NCBI GenBank assembly: GCA_965656715.1
Contig: CBFHLR010000005.1
Coordinates: 43,149 to 107,148, forward strand
Direction of reading: 5' to 3'
Length of the DNA: 64,000 bases
DNA from: Coraliomargarita sp965656715
GTDB taxonomy: Bacteria > Verrucomicrobiota > Verrucomicrobiia > Opitutales > Coraliomargaritaceae
Shown here: positions 54,404-64,000 of the stretch, in pieces
How the letters are laid out: each line of letters begins with the position of its first letter
Numbering within the stretch: position 1 is the stretch's first letter
Notes under the pieces: model-generated
Database searches by the model: none
What the model was told of the DNA's origin: nothing
The model's input: the letters and a program-made list of their open reading frames with translations, nothing else
Position numbers and translations under genes: made by a program

Positions 54404-55075
54404 ATGACCGATTGTTCCGTTACCACCCGCCTCACAGGCTCCAGCACTGGCCGCATCCGTAAACTAGGCGGCTTTTCCAAGCATCACCATGTGCCGGACA
54501 GCTGCTCTGCCGCGGCGCAGTCCTTTGTCCGTAAAGCGGGCCATCCAGACGTCCAATCGACCGCAGAGGCGCTGCATCGAGACATGCGCGAATTATTCGG
54601 CTACAAACGCCGTGAACTCGACTACAGCTGCGAAGACGGATCCGCCCTGATCAAAACTACGGACTTCGACTTAGAAATCTGTGTCGATCAGTCACTCGAA
54701 GACCCAAAGAATTACGACCTCAACTGCACAATCTCCCGCATCCACCGTGCCGAAATCGCTCAGGACAGCCGTTTCCATCAATGCTTCGGCTATTATTGTG
54801 ACCGCGTGGACATCACCTTTTCGCAAGCCATCGACCTCGAAGCAAAAATCGACCGCATTGAAGATATTCCCGAGCTGGCCGACTGCCTCGACTACGCACC
54901 GGATGCCTCCAACCTGGAGCTCAAACTGCCGCAACTGGACCTGCGAATCACAATCACAGAGAGCGGAATGAACTTTCAACTACTGACACTGTCGAATTTA
55001 GCAAAACTACTCGATCACAGCCAAAAGGCCTTCGAAATTCTCACGGAAGCTGGTTTCGGCTTAAAGTTAGCCTAA
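54404..55075 (+). CDS. Conserved unknown protein
   Basis: A 223-residue cytosolic protein of no family I recognise. The N-terminus (TDCSVTTRLTGSSTG) is followed by a helical, acidic body with several LDLEAKIDRIED-like segments and a C-terminal Leu-rich stretch. It contains HHH near residue 28 and several Cys. It is divergent from rpmI with 148 nt between the starts. Confidence 0.6.
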   Translation: MTDCSVTTRLTGSSTGRIRKLGGFSKHHHVPDSCSAAAQSFVRKAGHPDVQSTAEALHRDMRELFGYKRRELDYSCEDGSALIKTTDFDLEICVDQSLEDPKNYDLNCTISRIHRAEIAQDSRFHQCFGYYCDRVDITFSQAIDLEAKIDRIEDIPELADCLDYAPDASNLELKLPQLDLRITITESGMNFQLLTLSNLAKLLDHSQKAFEILTEAGFGLKLA

Positions 55076-55239
55076 CAGAGCACAGTGCAGCACTTATACT
55101 TCTTAAAAAGATAACGAAACCGCGCTTGAGAGATAATATGCTATAGACTTCACAGCAGAACCCCGTTTGTTAGTGCAGTTTACGAGTGCGCATAGCCCTC
55201 TGACATACCTTATTCTTATTAGTTACACATCAGATCCCA

Positions 55240-57588
55240 ATGTTAAGAATTGCCCCAATAATTCTCGCATTCTTAGTTTCATGCACGCTATCGGCGAAGA
55301 TAGTCGCAGGCATCGATCTATCGACACTCCAGCGCCCAGAAGGCCTCGAGCTTAGCGCAAGCGAGCGACGCATTGAAGAACGAGAGCAAGATCGCGTCCG
55401 CAGCGCTCTAAGACTGATACAAGCTGGCGAAGCCGAAGCCGCCACCGAAGACGCCTACTCGAAGCTCGATAAAGCCACAGTAGACCGCAGCCACGTGCGC
55501 GAAGCAGGCAAGCAGAAGATCAATGAAGGCACTGAGATGCTTAAGAAGGGTGCCAGCAATCTAACCACACTTTACGAGAGCGCAGGAAAGCGTGTCGCAA
55601 TGCTGGATGAAGCCAATGAAACCGGCCTTATGCGCACCTGGACCAGTCAGGACGGACGCACTGTTGATGCCGCATTCATCGATCTCATTGCCAACCAGCT
55701 AAAAATTCAAACACCCGCGGGCGAAGATTTCGTGGTGCCCCTGGATAAACTCATTGCCAGCGACCAAGCTGCAGCTCGCCTGATGGACGACGGCATGAAA
55801 CTGAACGAAGAAGACTTCCTCAAAGCCGTGGACACGGGACGCGTTTCACAAGTCGAGAAGTTCATCGAAGCTGGCTACAGTCCCTCCCCTGACATTCACG
55901 GCGACGCACTCTCGCTCTGCGTCCTCAAAGGTAAAAATGGCGCCATGATGCTGAAGAAGCTCATTGAGCTTGGATTCGACGTAGACGCCTACAACACCGA
56001 TGGCCAAACCGCACTTTCAGTTGCAGCTAAAGAAGGCGAGATCCAAGCTGCCAACTACCTACTGAAAGCAGACGCATCAACAACTGCGAACGACCTTGAG
56101 AGCAGTTCAGCGGCAGGCTTCTCCGCAGCAACTGACTCTGAGACCGAGAGCACAGCAGCTCCTCAAATCAGACTGAATCCACTCCTCTGGGCGATCCACC
56201 AAGGCGACGACTTCATGGTGATTCTGTTAGCGAAGAAAACCGAGGACCTAAGCGAAAACATGCAAGGGCTCGTTAAACTCGCAGAGAATGAAGCGCTCAA
56301 GCCAGTTTCACTGGAGTTGCTCAACCAACTCCGCGAGATTGAAGACGGCGACAGCCTGCCTTTCCAGGAAGAGATGGACTTCAAGCTGAAGCTATTCGGG
56401 CTTGAACCAACGATGGCAGACCTAGAAAAAGCGATTATCAATCGCAGCTACCGCCCCTATGTCATCGCCTTTCATGGCTATGACTTCTACGAGCATACAC
56501 TCGACAGAAACCGTGAATATATCGATCTCCTCATCGATAATTGGAAAACACTCGACAGTCAGGACATCGCAGGTGGCAGCTACTCCATGGCTCTGGCAGA
56601 ACTCAATGGCTGGGGCGGCGAGAAAGATGCGCTTGAAGCAACGATCTACCTGAAAAGTGCGGCAGACAGAGACCACACCCCATCCATGATCTTGCTCGGA
56701 AAGATCTATGAAGACAGACTCGTGCTAGGCTTTGAACCCTACGATGCGTTCAATTACTACCGCAAAGCAGCCGAGATCGGTGATCCTATGGGAATGGTAA
56801 AAATGGGGCACTGCTATGAGCACGGCATTCACGTTACCAAAGACGAAAAGAAGGCATACAGCTGGTATAAGCGTGCCACTGACTTGGGTTCCACCGAAGG
56901 CATGGCCCAACTCGGGCGTTGTTACACAGAGAACATCGGTGTAATCGAGAATACCCGCACCGGATTAGACTGGTTCACCAAGGCGGCTGAAGCAGGTAAC
57001 TTATCCGCAATGAACTTTCTAGCCGAAGCCTTCATTCAAGGCAGCGGTGGACGTAGCAGTGCACAGCAAGGCATCGAATGGCTGCAACGCGCAGCAGAAT
57101 TCGGCGACCGCACTGCCCTACTTCGCCTCGGTCAAGTTTACAGTGATGGCACCGTGCGTGTAGAAGACAAACGCGCCTCGCGCTACTACCTTCAAGCCGC
57201 AGAGCGTGGCGAGCCAGAAGCAATGTATCAAATCGGCCAACGTCTTGCTACCGGCACCGGAATCGACAAAGACAAAACAGCTGCCTACAAATGGTATCAG
57301 CAAGCTGCCGAGCGCGAACACCTGAATGCGATCAACCAACTCGCCGCATGCTACAGCAGTGGCGAGGGCGTTGCCCGCGATGACAGTAAAGCATTCATGC
57401 TGTTCAAGAAAGCAGCCGACCAAGACCTTATGGAAGCCGTAGCGAATCTCGCGATCTGCTATGCCCGTGGCCTCGGCACTCCAGTCAACGAAGATGAGTC
57501 CACACGCCTCTACCTGAAAGTCGTTAATTCCGGCGATGCTGCCGCAAAGGCAAAAGTGGCAGTCTTAAGCCAGAAGAAAAATAAATAA
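55240..57588 (+). CDS. Exported SHD1/ankyrin/Sel1 repeat protein
   Basis: A 782-residue protein. A signal peptide (1-24) precedes a charged helical region. RTWTSQDGRTVDAAFIDL (about 130-147) starts an SHD1-like domain, followed by ankyrin-like repeats (about 195-285) and at least nine Sel1/TPR-like repeats of about 36 residues (about 440-770), with cores such as GDPMGMVKMGHCYEHG. Such arrays scaffold protein-protein contacts. Being exported, it probably acts in the periplasm or outer envelope. Confidence 0.85.
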   Translation: MLRIAPIILAFLVSCTLSAKIVAGIDLSTLQRPEGLELSASERRIEEREQDRVRSALRLIQAGEAEAATEDAYSKLDKATVDRSHVREAGKQKINEGTEMLKKGASNLTTLYESAGKRVAMLDEANETGLMRTWTSQDGRTVDAAFIDLIANQLKIQTPAGEDFVVPLDKLIASDQAAARLMDDGMKLNEEDFLKAVDTGRVSQVEKFIEAGYSPSPDIHGDALSLCVLKGKNGAMMLKKLIELGFDVDAYNTDGQTALSVAAKEGEIQAANYLLKADASTTANDLESSSAAGFSAATDSETESTAAPQIRLNPLLWAIHQGDDFMVILLAKKTEDLSENMQGLVKLAENEALKPVSLELLNQLREIEDGDSLPFQEEMDFKLKLFGLEPTMADLEKAIINRSYRPYVIAFHGYDFYEHTLDRNREYIDLLIDNWKTLDSQDIAGGSYSMALAELNGWGGEKDALEATIYLKSAADRDHTPSMILLGKIYEDRLVLGFEPYDAFNYYRKAAEIGDPMGMVKMGHCYEHGIHVTKDEKKAYSWYKRATDLGSTEGMAQLGRCYTENIGVIENTRTGLDWFTKAAEAGNLSAMNFLAEAFIQGSGGRSSAQQGIEWLQRAAEFGDRTALLRLGQVYSDGTVRVEDKRASRYYLQAAERGEPEAMYQIGQRLATGTGIDKDKTAAYKWYQQAAEREHLNAINQLAACYSSGEGVARDDSKAFMLFKKAADQDLMEAVANLAICYARGLGTPVNEDESTRLYLKVVNSGDAAAKAKVAVLSQKKNK

Positions 57589-57653
57589 CTCTTAGCCAAC
57601 CAATAGAAACAGCCAAGCGTTGCACCTGCGCGCAACGCCCAGCAAAACCAACA

Positions 57654-59225
57654 ATGGCAGTTTGCTACATCTCCTGCACCCCTGCTTTAGCGAAAGTCAT
57701 AAAGGACACCCCTGACTTCGCGACGATGGAAGTGCGCGAAGTCAACTTCCCGATCACAGCCTCGAACATCCATATTGAGGTTTTGATCGCAGGCCCAAGC
57801 ATCCGAAAACTAAAACGACTTGCGGCAACCGTATGCGATTGGAACATCCCTCCAGTCACACTGTTCATCCTCAGCGAAGAACGCTACCAAGAGAAAGTCG
57901 AGGAACTAACACACCACCCACGCGTCGGCCGCTCAGTCTTCTTCTGCAAAGACAATCCTGATTCCTTAAAAGAGGGCCTTCAGCAAGTCTCAACCTTCCT
58001 GCAAAAGCGCAAAGCCATTGAGATAGACAACACCATTTCAGGCAACTTCTGCACCAACAACATTTCCCCTCGCTGGCTCTTTCAAACAATGATGGAGCAT
58101 CTCGACGAGTATATCTATTTCAAGGATGCCGATTCCAAATTTCTCGCAGTCAGCCAGCACTTAGTCAAAAAGTGTAAACAAGAAGGCGCTCAGAATGTGA
58201 TCGGGAAATGCGACTTCGACTTTTTCGACCAACAACACGCGCAGGAGGCATACAACGATGAGCGCAAGATCGCCAAGGGAGAACTGGCCGAACTCAATAA
58301 AGAGGAAGAGATCTACCACAACGGCGTTGGATCTTGGGTCGCGTCGCGCAAACTCCCACTTCACACGCGTTCCGGATATTTGGCTGGCTCCTTCGGACTC
58401 TCACGCGACATCACCGAAGCCAAGCAACTACATCAAGAATTAGAGCGCAACCATGCCAGGATGCAATCCGAGCTCATACTTGCAAAGAACCTGCAAGACA
58501 CGCTCATGCAACAAGGCCTGCCGTCATTCACGACTCCAGACAACAAGATACAGCTTGAAGTCGCGACCAAATACGTGCCCTCTTTCCATTTAAGTGGAGA
58601 CTTTTTTTCAGTCACCAGAACACCTAATGGCGGTGCCGCAATTATGATTGCAGATGTCATGGGACACGGAGTCCGAGCTGCCATGGTAACAGCGATGATC
58701 CAAGTTGCCGTTCAGCAACTCGCCGAATTCGCACCCCAGCCCGCCGAGTTCATGACCCGTCTGAACAAAATACTGCAGCGAGGGATGCAACCTTCAGGAC
58801 AAACCATGTTCGCCACTGCAGCCTATTGCTACCTCGACATCGAAAGTCAGCAACTTCACTACTCACAAGCGGGCGCACGCCACGGCATCATTGTTCCCGC
58901 AGCAACCTCGCTTCACGCAAAAGGGTTCGAAAAGACCAACATCTGTCCCGCGCTTGGCTTACTTCCCGGCACACAGTATCTTGAAAGTTCAATTGCACTA
59001 AACCCCGGCGACGAGATCATGCTCTATACCGATGGCATCGCCGAAGCAGCTTTGGGCGATGCGGAATACAGCGAACAGCGGATCATCGAATTTCTAACCG
59101 ACCACCGAGGCGATCAGCTTCCTGACATGCTGGATGCCTTGTTGCAATCTGTGCAGAGCTTCACCCAAAGCAGCGAATTAGATGACGACGTCTGCCTAAT
59201 CGCATTGCGAATTCCAAACGAATAG
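57654..59225 (+). CDS. PAS domain SpoIIE-type PP2C phosphatase (RsbU-like)
   Basis: A 523-residue protein. Residues 1-125 form a receiver-like domain lacking a clear phospho-Asp pocket, 150-255 a PAS domain (YIYFKDADSKFLAVSQHLVK, DFDFFDQQHA), a coiled coil near 260-285, and 300-520 a SpoIIE PP2C domain with SGDFFSV, MIADVMGHGV, LYTDGIAEA and SELDDDVCLI. RsbU-type phosphatases reset anti-sigma-factor antagonists in partner-switching circuits. No anti-sigma or antagonist gene is adjacent. Confidence 0.92.
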   Translation: MAVCYISCTPALAKVIKDTPDFATMEVREVNFPITASNIHIEVLIAGPSIRKLKRLAATVCDWNIPPVTLFILSEERYQEKVEELTHHPRVGRSVFFCKDNPDSLKEGLQQVSTFLQKRKAIEIDNTISGNFCTNNISPRWLFQTMMEHLDEYIYFKDADSKFLAVSQHLVKKCKQEGAQNVIGKCDFDFFDQQHAQEAYNDERKIAKGELAELNKEEEIYHNGVGSWVASRKLPLHTRSGYLAGSFGLSRDITEAKQLHQELERNHARMQSELILAKNLQDTLMQQGLPSFTTPDNKIQLEVATKYVPSFHLSGDFFSVTRTPNGGAAIMIADVMGHGVRAAMVTAMIQVAVQQLAEFAPQPAEFMTRLNKILQRGMQPSGQTMFATAAYCYLDIESQQLHYSQAGARHGIIVPAATSLHAKGFEKTNICPALGLLPGTQYLESSIALNPGDEIMLYTDGIAEAALGDAEYSEQRIIEFLTDHRGDQLPDMLDALLQSVQSFTQSSELDDDVCLIALRIPNE

Positions 59226-59484
59226 CCCGCCCGCATCCAGATTCGCAGTGCCACACGCAAAACCGCTGCAAGCAAGCCGGCAACAACGTGCACAAAAACT
59301 GTCACACCCTATGCCTTGGCCCACATTAGATTAATCCCGAACTTTCGAGCAGCAGCAAGCAGGACAGTTCGACGAAGAATCGATTAGGTTTACGAATGAG
59401 AATCCGCTCCAACCTAGATTGCATTAGAGCGGGCTGAGCATGCTAGTATTGCTTCTTAGGAATCTAAACGGCAACCTAACAACA

Positions 59485-59802
59485 ATGACTGAAGATGAGA
59501 AACGAACCAAAGCTTGGATCGGCGACGCCGTGCTCGCCCTATTCGCACGCGAATGGATTCTTAAACAGCCCAGTATACCAAGCTCAAAGCGAACAGAGAC
59601 ATTCGTGCAAATGACCTCCAATAAATTCCTATCTGCCCTTGGTGAACCGACCGCCATGGAAGCTGAGATCGGAATCGTCTACGAGCGTGACGGTCTACGC
59701 ACTGCCTTCGATTTCATCGAATCCAAGTTCGTGCCAATCTTTCAAAAGCAGCAAAAGAATCGCAGCAAAGCAGGCACCACACACCGCAAAAAGAAGGCCT
59801 AA
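59485..59802 (+). CDS. Single-domain RNase III-like protein (Mini-RNase III type)
   Basis: A 105-residue protein from ATG 59485. KAWIGDAVLALFAREWIL fits the RNase III/Mini-III core and TAMEAEIGIVYERDGLRTAF the second catalytic helix. Against canonical RNase III, the two acidic residues before GD are Arg and Ala, and one of the two C-terminal acids is Thr; the Asp of GDAV and the Glu in EAEIG remain. The dsRNA-binding domain is absent. The frame upstream to 59440 is not conserved. Tail is Lys-rich. It precedes tlyA by 4 nt. Confidence 0.75.
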   Translation: MTEDEKRTKAWIGDAVLALFAREWILKQPSIPSSKRTETFVQMTSNKFLSALGEPTAMEAEIGIVYERDGLRTAFDFIESKFVPIFQKQQKNRSKAGTTHRKKKA

Positions 59803-59806
59803 GCAC

Positions 59807-60553
59807 ATGGCAAAAAAACGCATCGACGAACTACTCGTGGAACAAGGCCTCGCCGACTCACGCTCGCGGGCAAAGGCGCTCGTGCTGGCAGGCAAGGTGC
59901 GCCTTGGCACCGAGCGTCTCGACAAGCCCGGCCGCACACTCCCTGCAGAGGCACAGCTCACTGTCGAACAGCCACCTCGCTTTGTTAGCCGTGGCGGAGA
60001 TAAAGTCGAAGGCTTCCTTAAGGAGTTCGATATCGATGTCACAGGCTTGCACATGCTAGACGTCGGCGCCTCGACTGGCGGCTTCACCGATTGCTGCCTC
60101 CAACGAGGAGCCATCAGCTCTACCTGTGTCGATGTTGGTCGCGCACAATTGCACAATAAGCTCCGCCAGGATGAGCGCGTCACCAACATGGAAAAGACCA
60201 ACGCCCGCCACCTCCAGCCTGGCGACCTTCCACACGATGACTATCCCCTCATCGTCATGGACCTTTCCTTCATCTCACTCACCAAAGTTCTACCAGCCGT
60301 ATGGCAATTCATGGCACACGGCGGCCGACTCATTGCGCTGGTCAAGCCACAATTCGAAGCTGAGAAGCACGAAGTCGACGCAGGCAAGGGCATCATCCGC
60401 GACGACGCCATTCACCAACGCGTGCTAAAAAGCATTCAAGCCTTCGCACTCAAAGAACTCCCCGGCGCAGAACTCATTGGGACGATGGACTCCCCTATCA
60501 AGGGCACCGACGGCAATAAAGAGTTCCTCATGGGGCTAATGCGGAAAGCGTAA
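59807..60553 (+). CDS. TlyA-family rRNA methyltransferase
   Basis: A 248-residue S4-plus-FtsJ protein. The S4 domain (1-60) begins KKRIDELLVEQGLADSRSRA; the Rossmann methyltransferase has LDVGASTGGFTDCCLQ (about 84-99) and VMDLSFISLTKVLP. Known TlyA proteins make 2'-O-methylcytidines in 16S/23S rRNA. ATG 59807 is the domain start; the frame back to 59639 overlaps the RNase III-like gene. Co-translated with it. Confidence 0.93.
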   Translation: MAKKRIDELLVEQGLADSRSRAKALVLAGKVRLGTERLDKPGRTLPAEAQLTVEQPPRFVSRGGDKVEGFLKEFDIDVTGLHMLDVGASTGGFTDCCLQRGAISSTCVDVGRAQLHNKLRQDERVTNMEKTNARHLQPGDLPHDDYPLIVMDLSFISLTKVLPAVWQFMAHGGRLIALVKPQFEAEKHEVDAGKGIIRDDAIHQRVLKSIQAFALKELPGAELIGTMDSPIKGTDGNKEFLMGLMRKA

Positions 60554-60627
60554 GTCGGCATTGCACTGCCTTCAATTGGCCGCACACTTACTACCAAATC
60601 ACACAACTCACTCTCGCGCAGCGAGCC

Positions 60628-61464
60628 ATGCAAGCTATCCAAACTATCACCTTTGCTGTTAACACCTCGAAGCCAGGAGCCGAGGATGCGGCTCGCTACT
60701 TAGCCGGTCTAGCGGGATGTGTGGGCGTAAAGACTCAAATAATCACAGACTACCCACTGTCTGTCGAAGCGCTCAAAGGACAAGACCTCTGTGTAGCTGT
60801 CGGTGGAGACGGCACCCTGCTTGGCGTGCTCGACGCTGCGCTCGAATCCGGAGCAGCCGTGCTCGGCGTCAATTTGGGCAAGCTTGGCTTTCTCGCAACC
60901 TTCTCACAAGCAGAGGCGGCCAGCGATTTCCCAAATTTAATCCGCGGCGAGTATTCAATAGCGAAACGCTCCGTGCTCTGCTGCACCAATGCATGCGGCG
61001 ACTCAGTTTACGGCCTAAACGACGTCGTATTAAAGGAAACCCAAGGCAGCGGCCTCGTCCGCCTGCGCGTGCGAGCCAATGGCAACGCGGTATCCGAATA
61101 CCACTGCGACGGGCTGATCTTCTCAACTCCGACAGGCTCCACGGCATACAATCTATCAGCCGGCGGCCCAATCCTTGGCCCACGAGTCAGCGCAATTGCG
61201 ATGACACCAATTTGCCCACACACCTTTGGTAATCGCTCCGTGATCTTCGACCATTCGACACGCATCACGGTCGAAACCGGCCAACCTGGCCCCTGCCCAC
61301 GGATCACCATCGACGGTCGCCCGCGCTTTGACTGCGAAGACAATTTCCCGCTCGAGATCGGCGTCGCCGAGAAGAAGTTCCGCCTCATGCAGAACCCAGA
61401 CCATTCGCACTTTGCCATTGTGCGCGACAAGCTCAACTGGGGCGATCCAGCAATTAAGGATTAA
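60628..61464 (+). CDS. nadK: NAD kinase
   Basis: Phosphorylates NAD to NADP. The 278-residue protein has the GGDGT motif in CVAVGGDGTLLG (about 55-66), VNLGKLGFL, the conserved LNDVVLKE and STPTGSTAYNLSAGGPI (about 165-181). It is part of a tlyA-nadK-CCA-enzyme run on the plus strand. Confidence 0.95.
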   Translation: MQAIQTITFAVNTSKPGAEDAARYLAGLAGCVGVKTQIITDYPLSVEALKGQDLCVAVGGDGTLLGVLDAALESGAAVLGVNLGKLGFLATFSQAEAASDFPNLIRGEYSIAKRSVLCCTNACGDSVYGLNDVVLKETQGSGLVRLRVRANGNAVSEYHCDGLIFSTPTGSTAYNLSAGGPILGPRVSAIAMTPICPHTFGNRSVIFDHSTRITVETGQPGPCPRITIDGRPRFDCEDNFPLEIGVAEKKFRLMQNPDHSHFAIVRDKLNWGDPAIKD

Positions 61465-61469
61465 GCACG

Positions 61470-62867
<1,398 letters not shown>

Positions 62868-62868
62868 C

Positions 62869-63600
62869 CTAGTTCCGCACGTTTTTGCGGAACTCACTCG
62901 GAGAACATTCCATCTCTCGGCGAAACGCACGTGAATACGCCGCTGGACTTTCGTAGCCACACTCAAGCGCGATTTCCTCCATATTAAGCGGGGTATCTCG
63001 AAGTAGCTTGCACGCATGCGACAAGCGCATTTGCCCCAGAAATGCACGCGGGCTAAGTCTCAAGTGCTCACGAAAACGACGTTCCAAGGTCGCGATCGAC
63101 ATCCCCGCTTGCTCCGCAATATCCTGCACGGTCACACGACTAGAAATGTTCGCCCGCACATACTCGACCATCTCCCCAAATGCACGATAAGGCCCAGGCA
63201 ACGCATCCGCCGAATACGGCAAAGGCCTTGAGATGCCTGTAGTGCCAACCACCTGCCCCCGTGCATTCACCACAGGCAGCTTTGTTGTATTGCGCCATTC
63301 GACCCCACTGTAGCGACTAGTCAGTAGCTCAACCTTGTAGCGCATCGGCTCTCCAGACTCCAGAACCCGCTGATCGTCATCCATGAATACTTCTGCCAGT
63401 TCCTCATGGTAGAGTTCCCGATCAGTTCGCCCAAGAATCTCAGCAGCAGGCAATTTGACGCGTTCCGCAAATGCGCGATTCAAGGCCGTAATTCGGTGCG
63501 AGCTATCTTTAACCCAGAACAAGACATCATCCAACTCGTCAAATAAAGCAAGTATTGAGTCAATTGACGTGGCATCAACTGGATGTGATCCGATCTCCAT
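62869..63600 (-). CDS. PAS-AraC family transcriptional regulator
   Basis: A 243-residue regulator. Residues about 15-115 are a PAS domain (LFWVKDSSHRITALNRAFAE), and the C-terminal 100 residues an AraC/XylS double HTH (VTVQDIAEQAGMSIATLERR, ALECGYESPAAYSRAFRREM). ATG 63600 is preferred to the TTG at 63633. It is divergent from xylA, suggesting it responds to or controls sugar use. Confidence 0.88.
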   Translation of the reverse strand: MEIGSHPVDATSIDSILALFDELDDVLFWVKDSSHRITALNRAFAERVKLPAAEILGRTDRELYHEELAEVFMDDDQRVLESGEPMRYKVELLTSRYSGVEWRNTTKLPVVNARGQVVGTTGISRPLPYSADALPGPYRAFGEMVEYVRANISSRVTVQDIAEQAGMSIATLERRFREHLRLSPRAFLGQMRLSHACKLLRDTPLNMEEIALECGYESPAAYSRAFRREMECSPSEFRKNVRN

Positions 63601-63638
63601 ATTGACGAATTCTGCAAAGAAATTGGTGCGCAACGCAA

Positions 63639-63667
63639 TTCCAATCCTAGTGAATTTGAGCTATAAT
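63639..63667 (+). promoter_or_regulatory. Promoter of xylA
   Basis: TTCCAA (63639-63644), 17-nt spacer, perfect TATAAT (63662-63667). The ATG is 35 nt downstream. It lies in the 101-bp divergent gap with the AraC-type gene. Confidence 0.65.
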
Positions 63668-63701
63668 TTGCGTTTTCACATCAACCTCAATAATACGTCT
63701 T

Positions 63702-64000
<299 letters not shown>

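Overview
The window reads as ordinary chromosome of a Gram-negative, probably marine heterotroph of the phylum Verrucomicrobiota. An Opitutales/Puniceicoccales (Coraliomargarita-like) origin is the best guess. This rests on the gene set (eukaryote-type glutamine synthetase, outer-membrane porin, GldG/DUF4340 export operon, SHD1/Sel1 protein), the codon-neutral moderate GC, mostly absent Shine-Dalgarno sequences and abundant palindromic intergenic repeats. No rRNA or taxonomic marker search could be run, so the placement is inference. The DNA is assembled sequence with one 100-N scaffold gap inside an aldo/keto reductase gene.

Layout. 1-5470: PfkB kinase tail, tmk, an Mpv17-like membrane protein, holB, SRAP, a Cys-rich DUF3795-like protein, and a PP2C phosphatase with a minimal kinase-like partner. 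5560-9840: glutamine synthetase II behind a near-perfect sigma-54 promoter, tRNA-Ala, membrane and lipoprotein-carrier-like proteins, ThiF/rhodanese. 9800-12600: porin, Rrf2 regulator, and a 36-bp perfect palindrome in front of yecH-like and cupin genes. 12600-18400: fabZ-fabI, a decayed outer-membrane protein, ECF sigma/ZAS anti-sigma, gdhA, queF, rnd. 18480-26530: a five-gene export locus (ABC ATPase, permease, GldG-like, DUF4340, AsmA-like). 26530-31800: HNH, miaA, glycosyltransferase, duplicated tRNA-Asp, tRNA-Met, dnaX with an A10 frameshift site, SRP RNA. 32000-41400: kinase-like unknown, aroC, a degenerate CobW-like protein, a RAYT transposase framed by REP pairs, pyrB, pyrC, CPBP protease, yicC, aldo/keto reductase. 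41400-50300: ACT protein, TetR, LysM/NUDIX pair, TVP38-like/xseA, response regulators, yggS, LysR. 50300-64000: M16 protease, rplT/rpmI, a Sel1/ankyrin/SHD1 protein, a SpoIIE-type phosphatase, RNase III-like protein, tlyA, nadK, CCA-adding enzyme, and an AraC regulator divergent from a truncated xylA.

Functional themes: nitrogen assimilation (GSII plus GDH), pyrimidine synthesis (pyrB-pyrC), DNA replication clamp loader (holB, dnaX), tRNA/rRNA modification (miaA, queF, tlyA, CCA enzyme), and signalling by phosphatases and response regulators. The most distinctive non-coding content is a set of paired hairpins with GTAG feet. One set flanks a RAYT transposase; two other families share the GTAG foot but have no transposase here. 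Other unrelated palindromes occupy many intergenic gaps. I found no CRISPR array, no prophage, no conventional insertion sequence and no obvious defence island.
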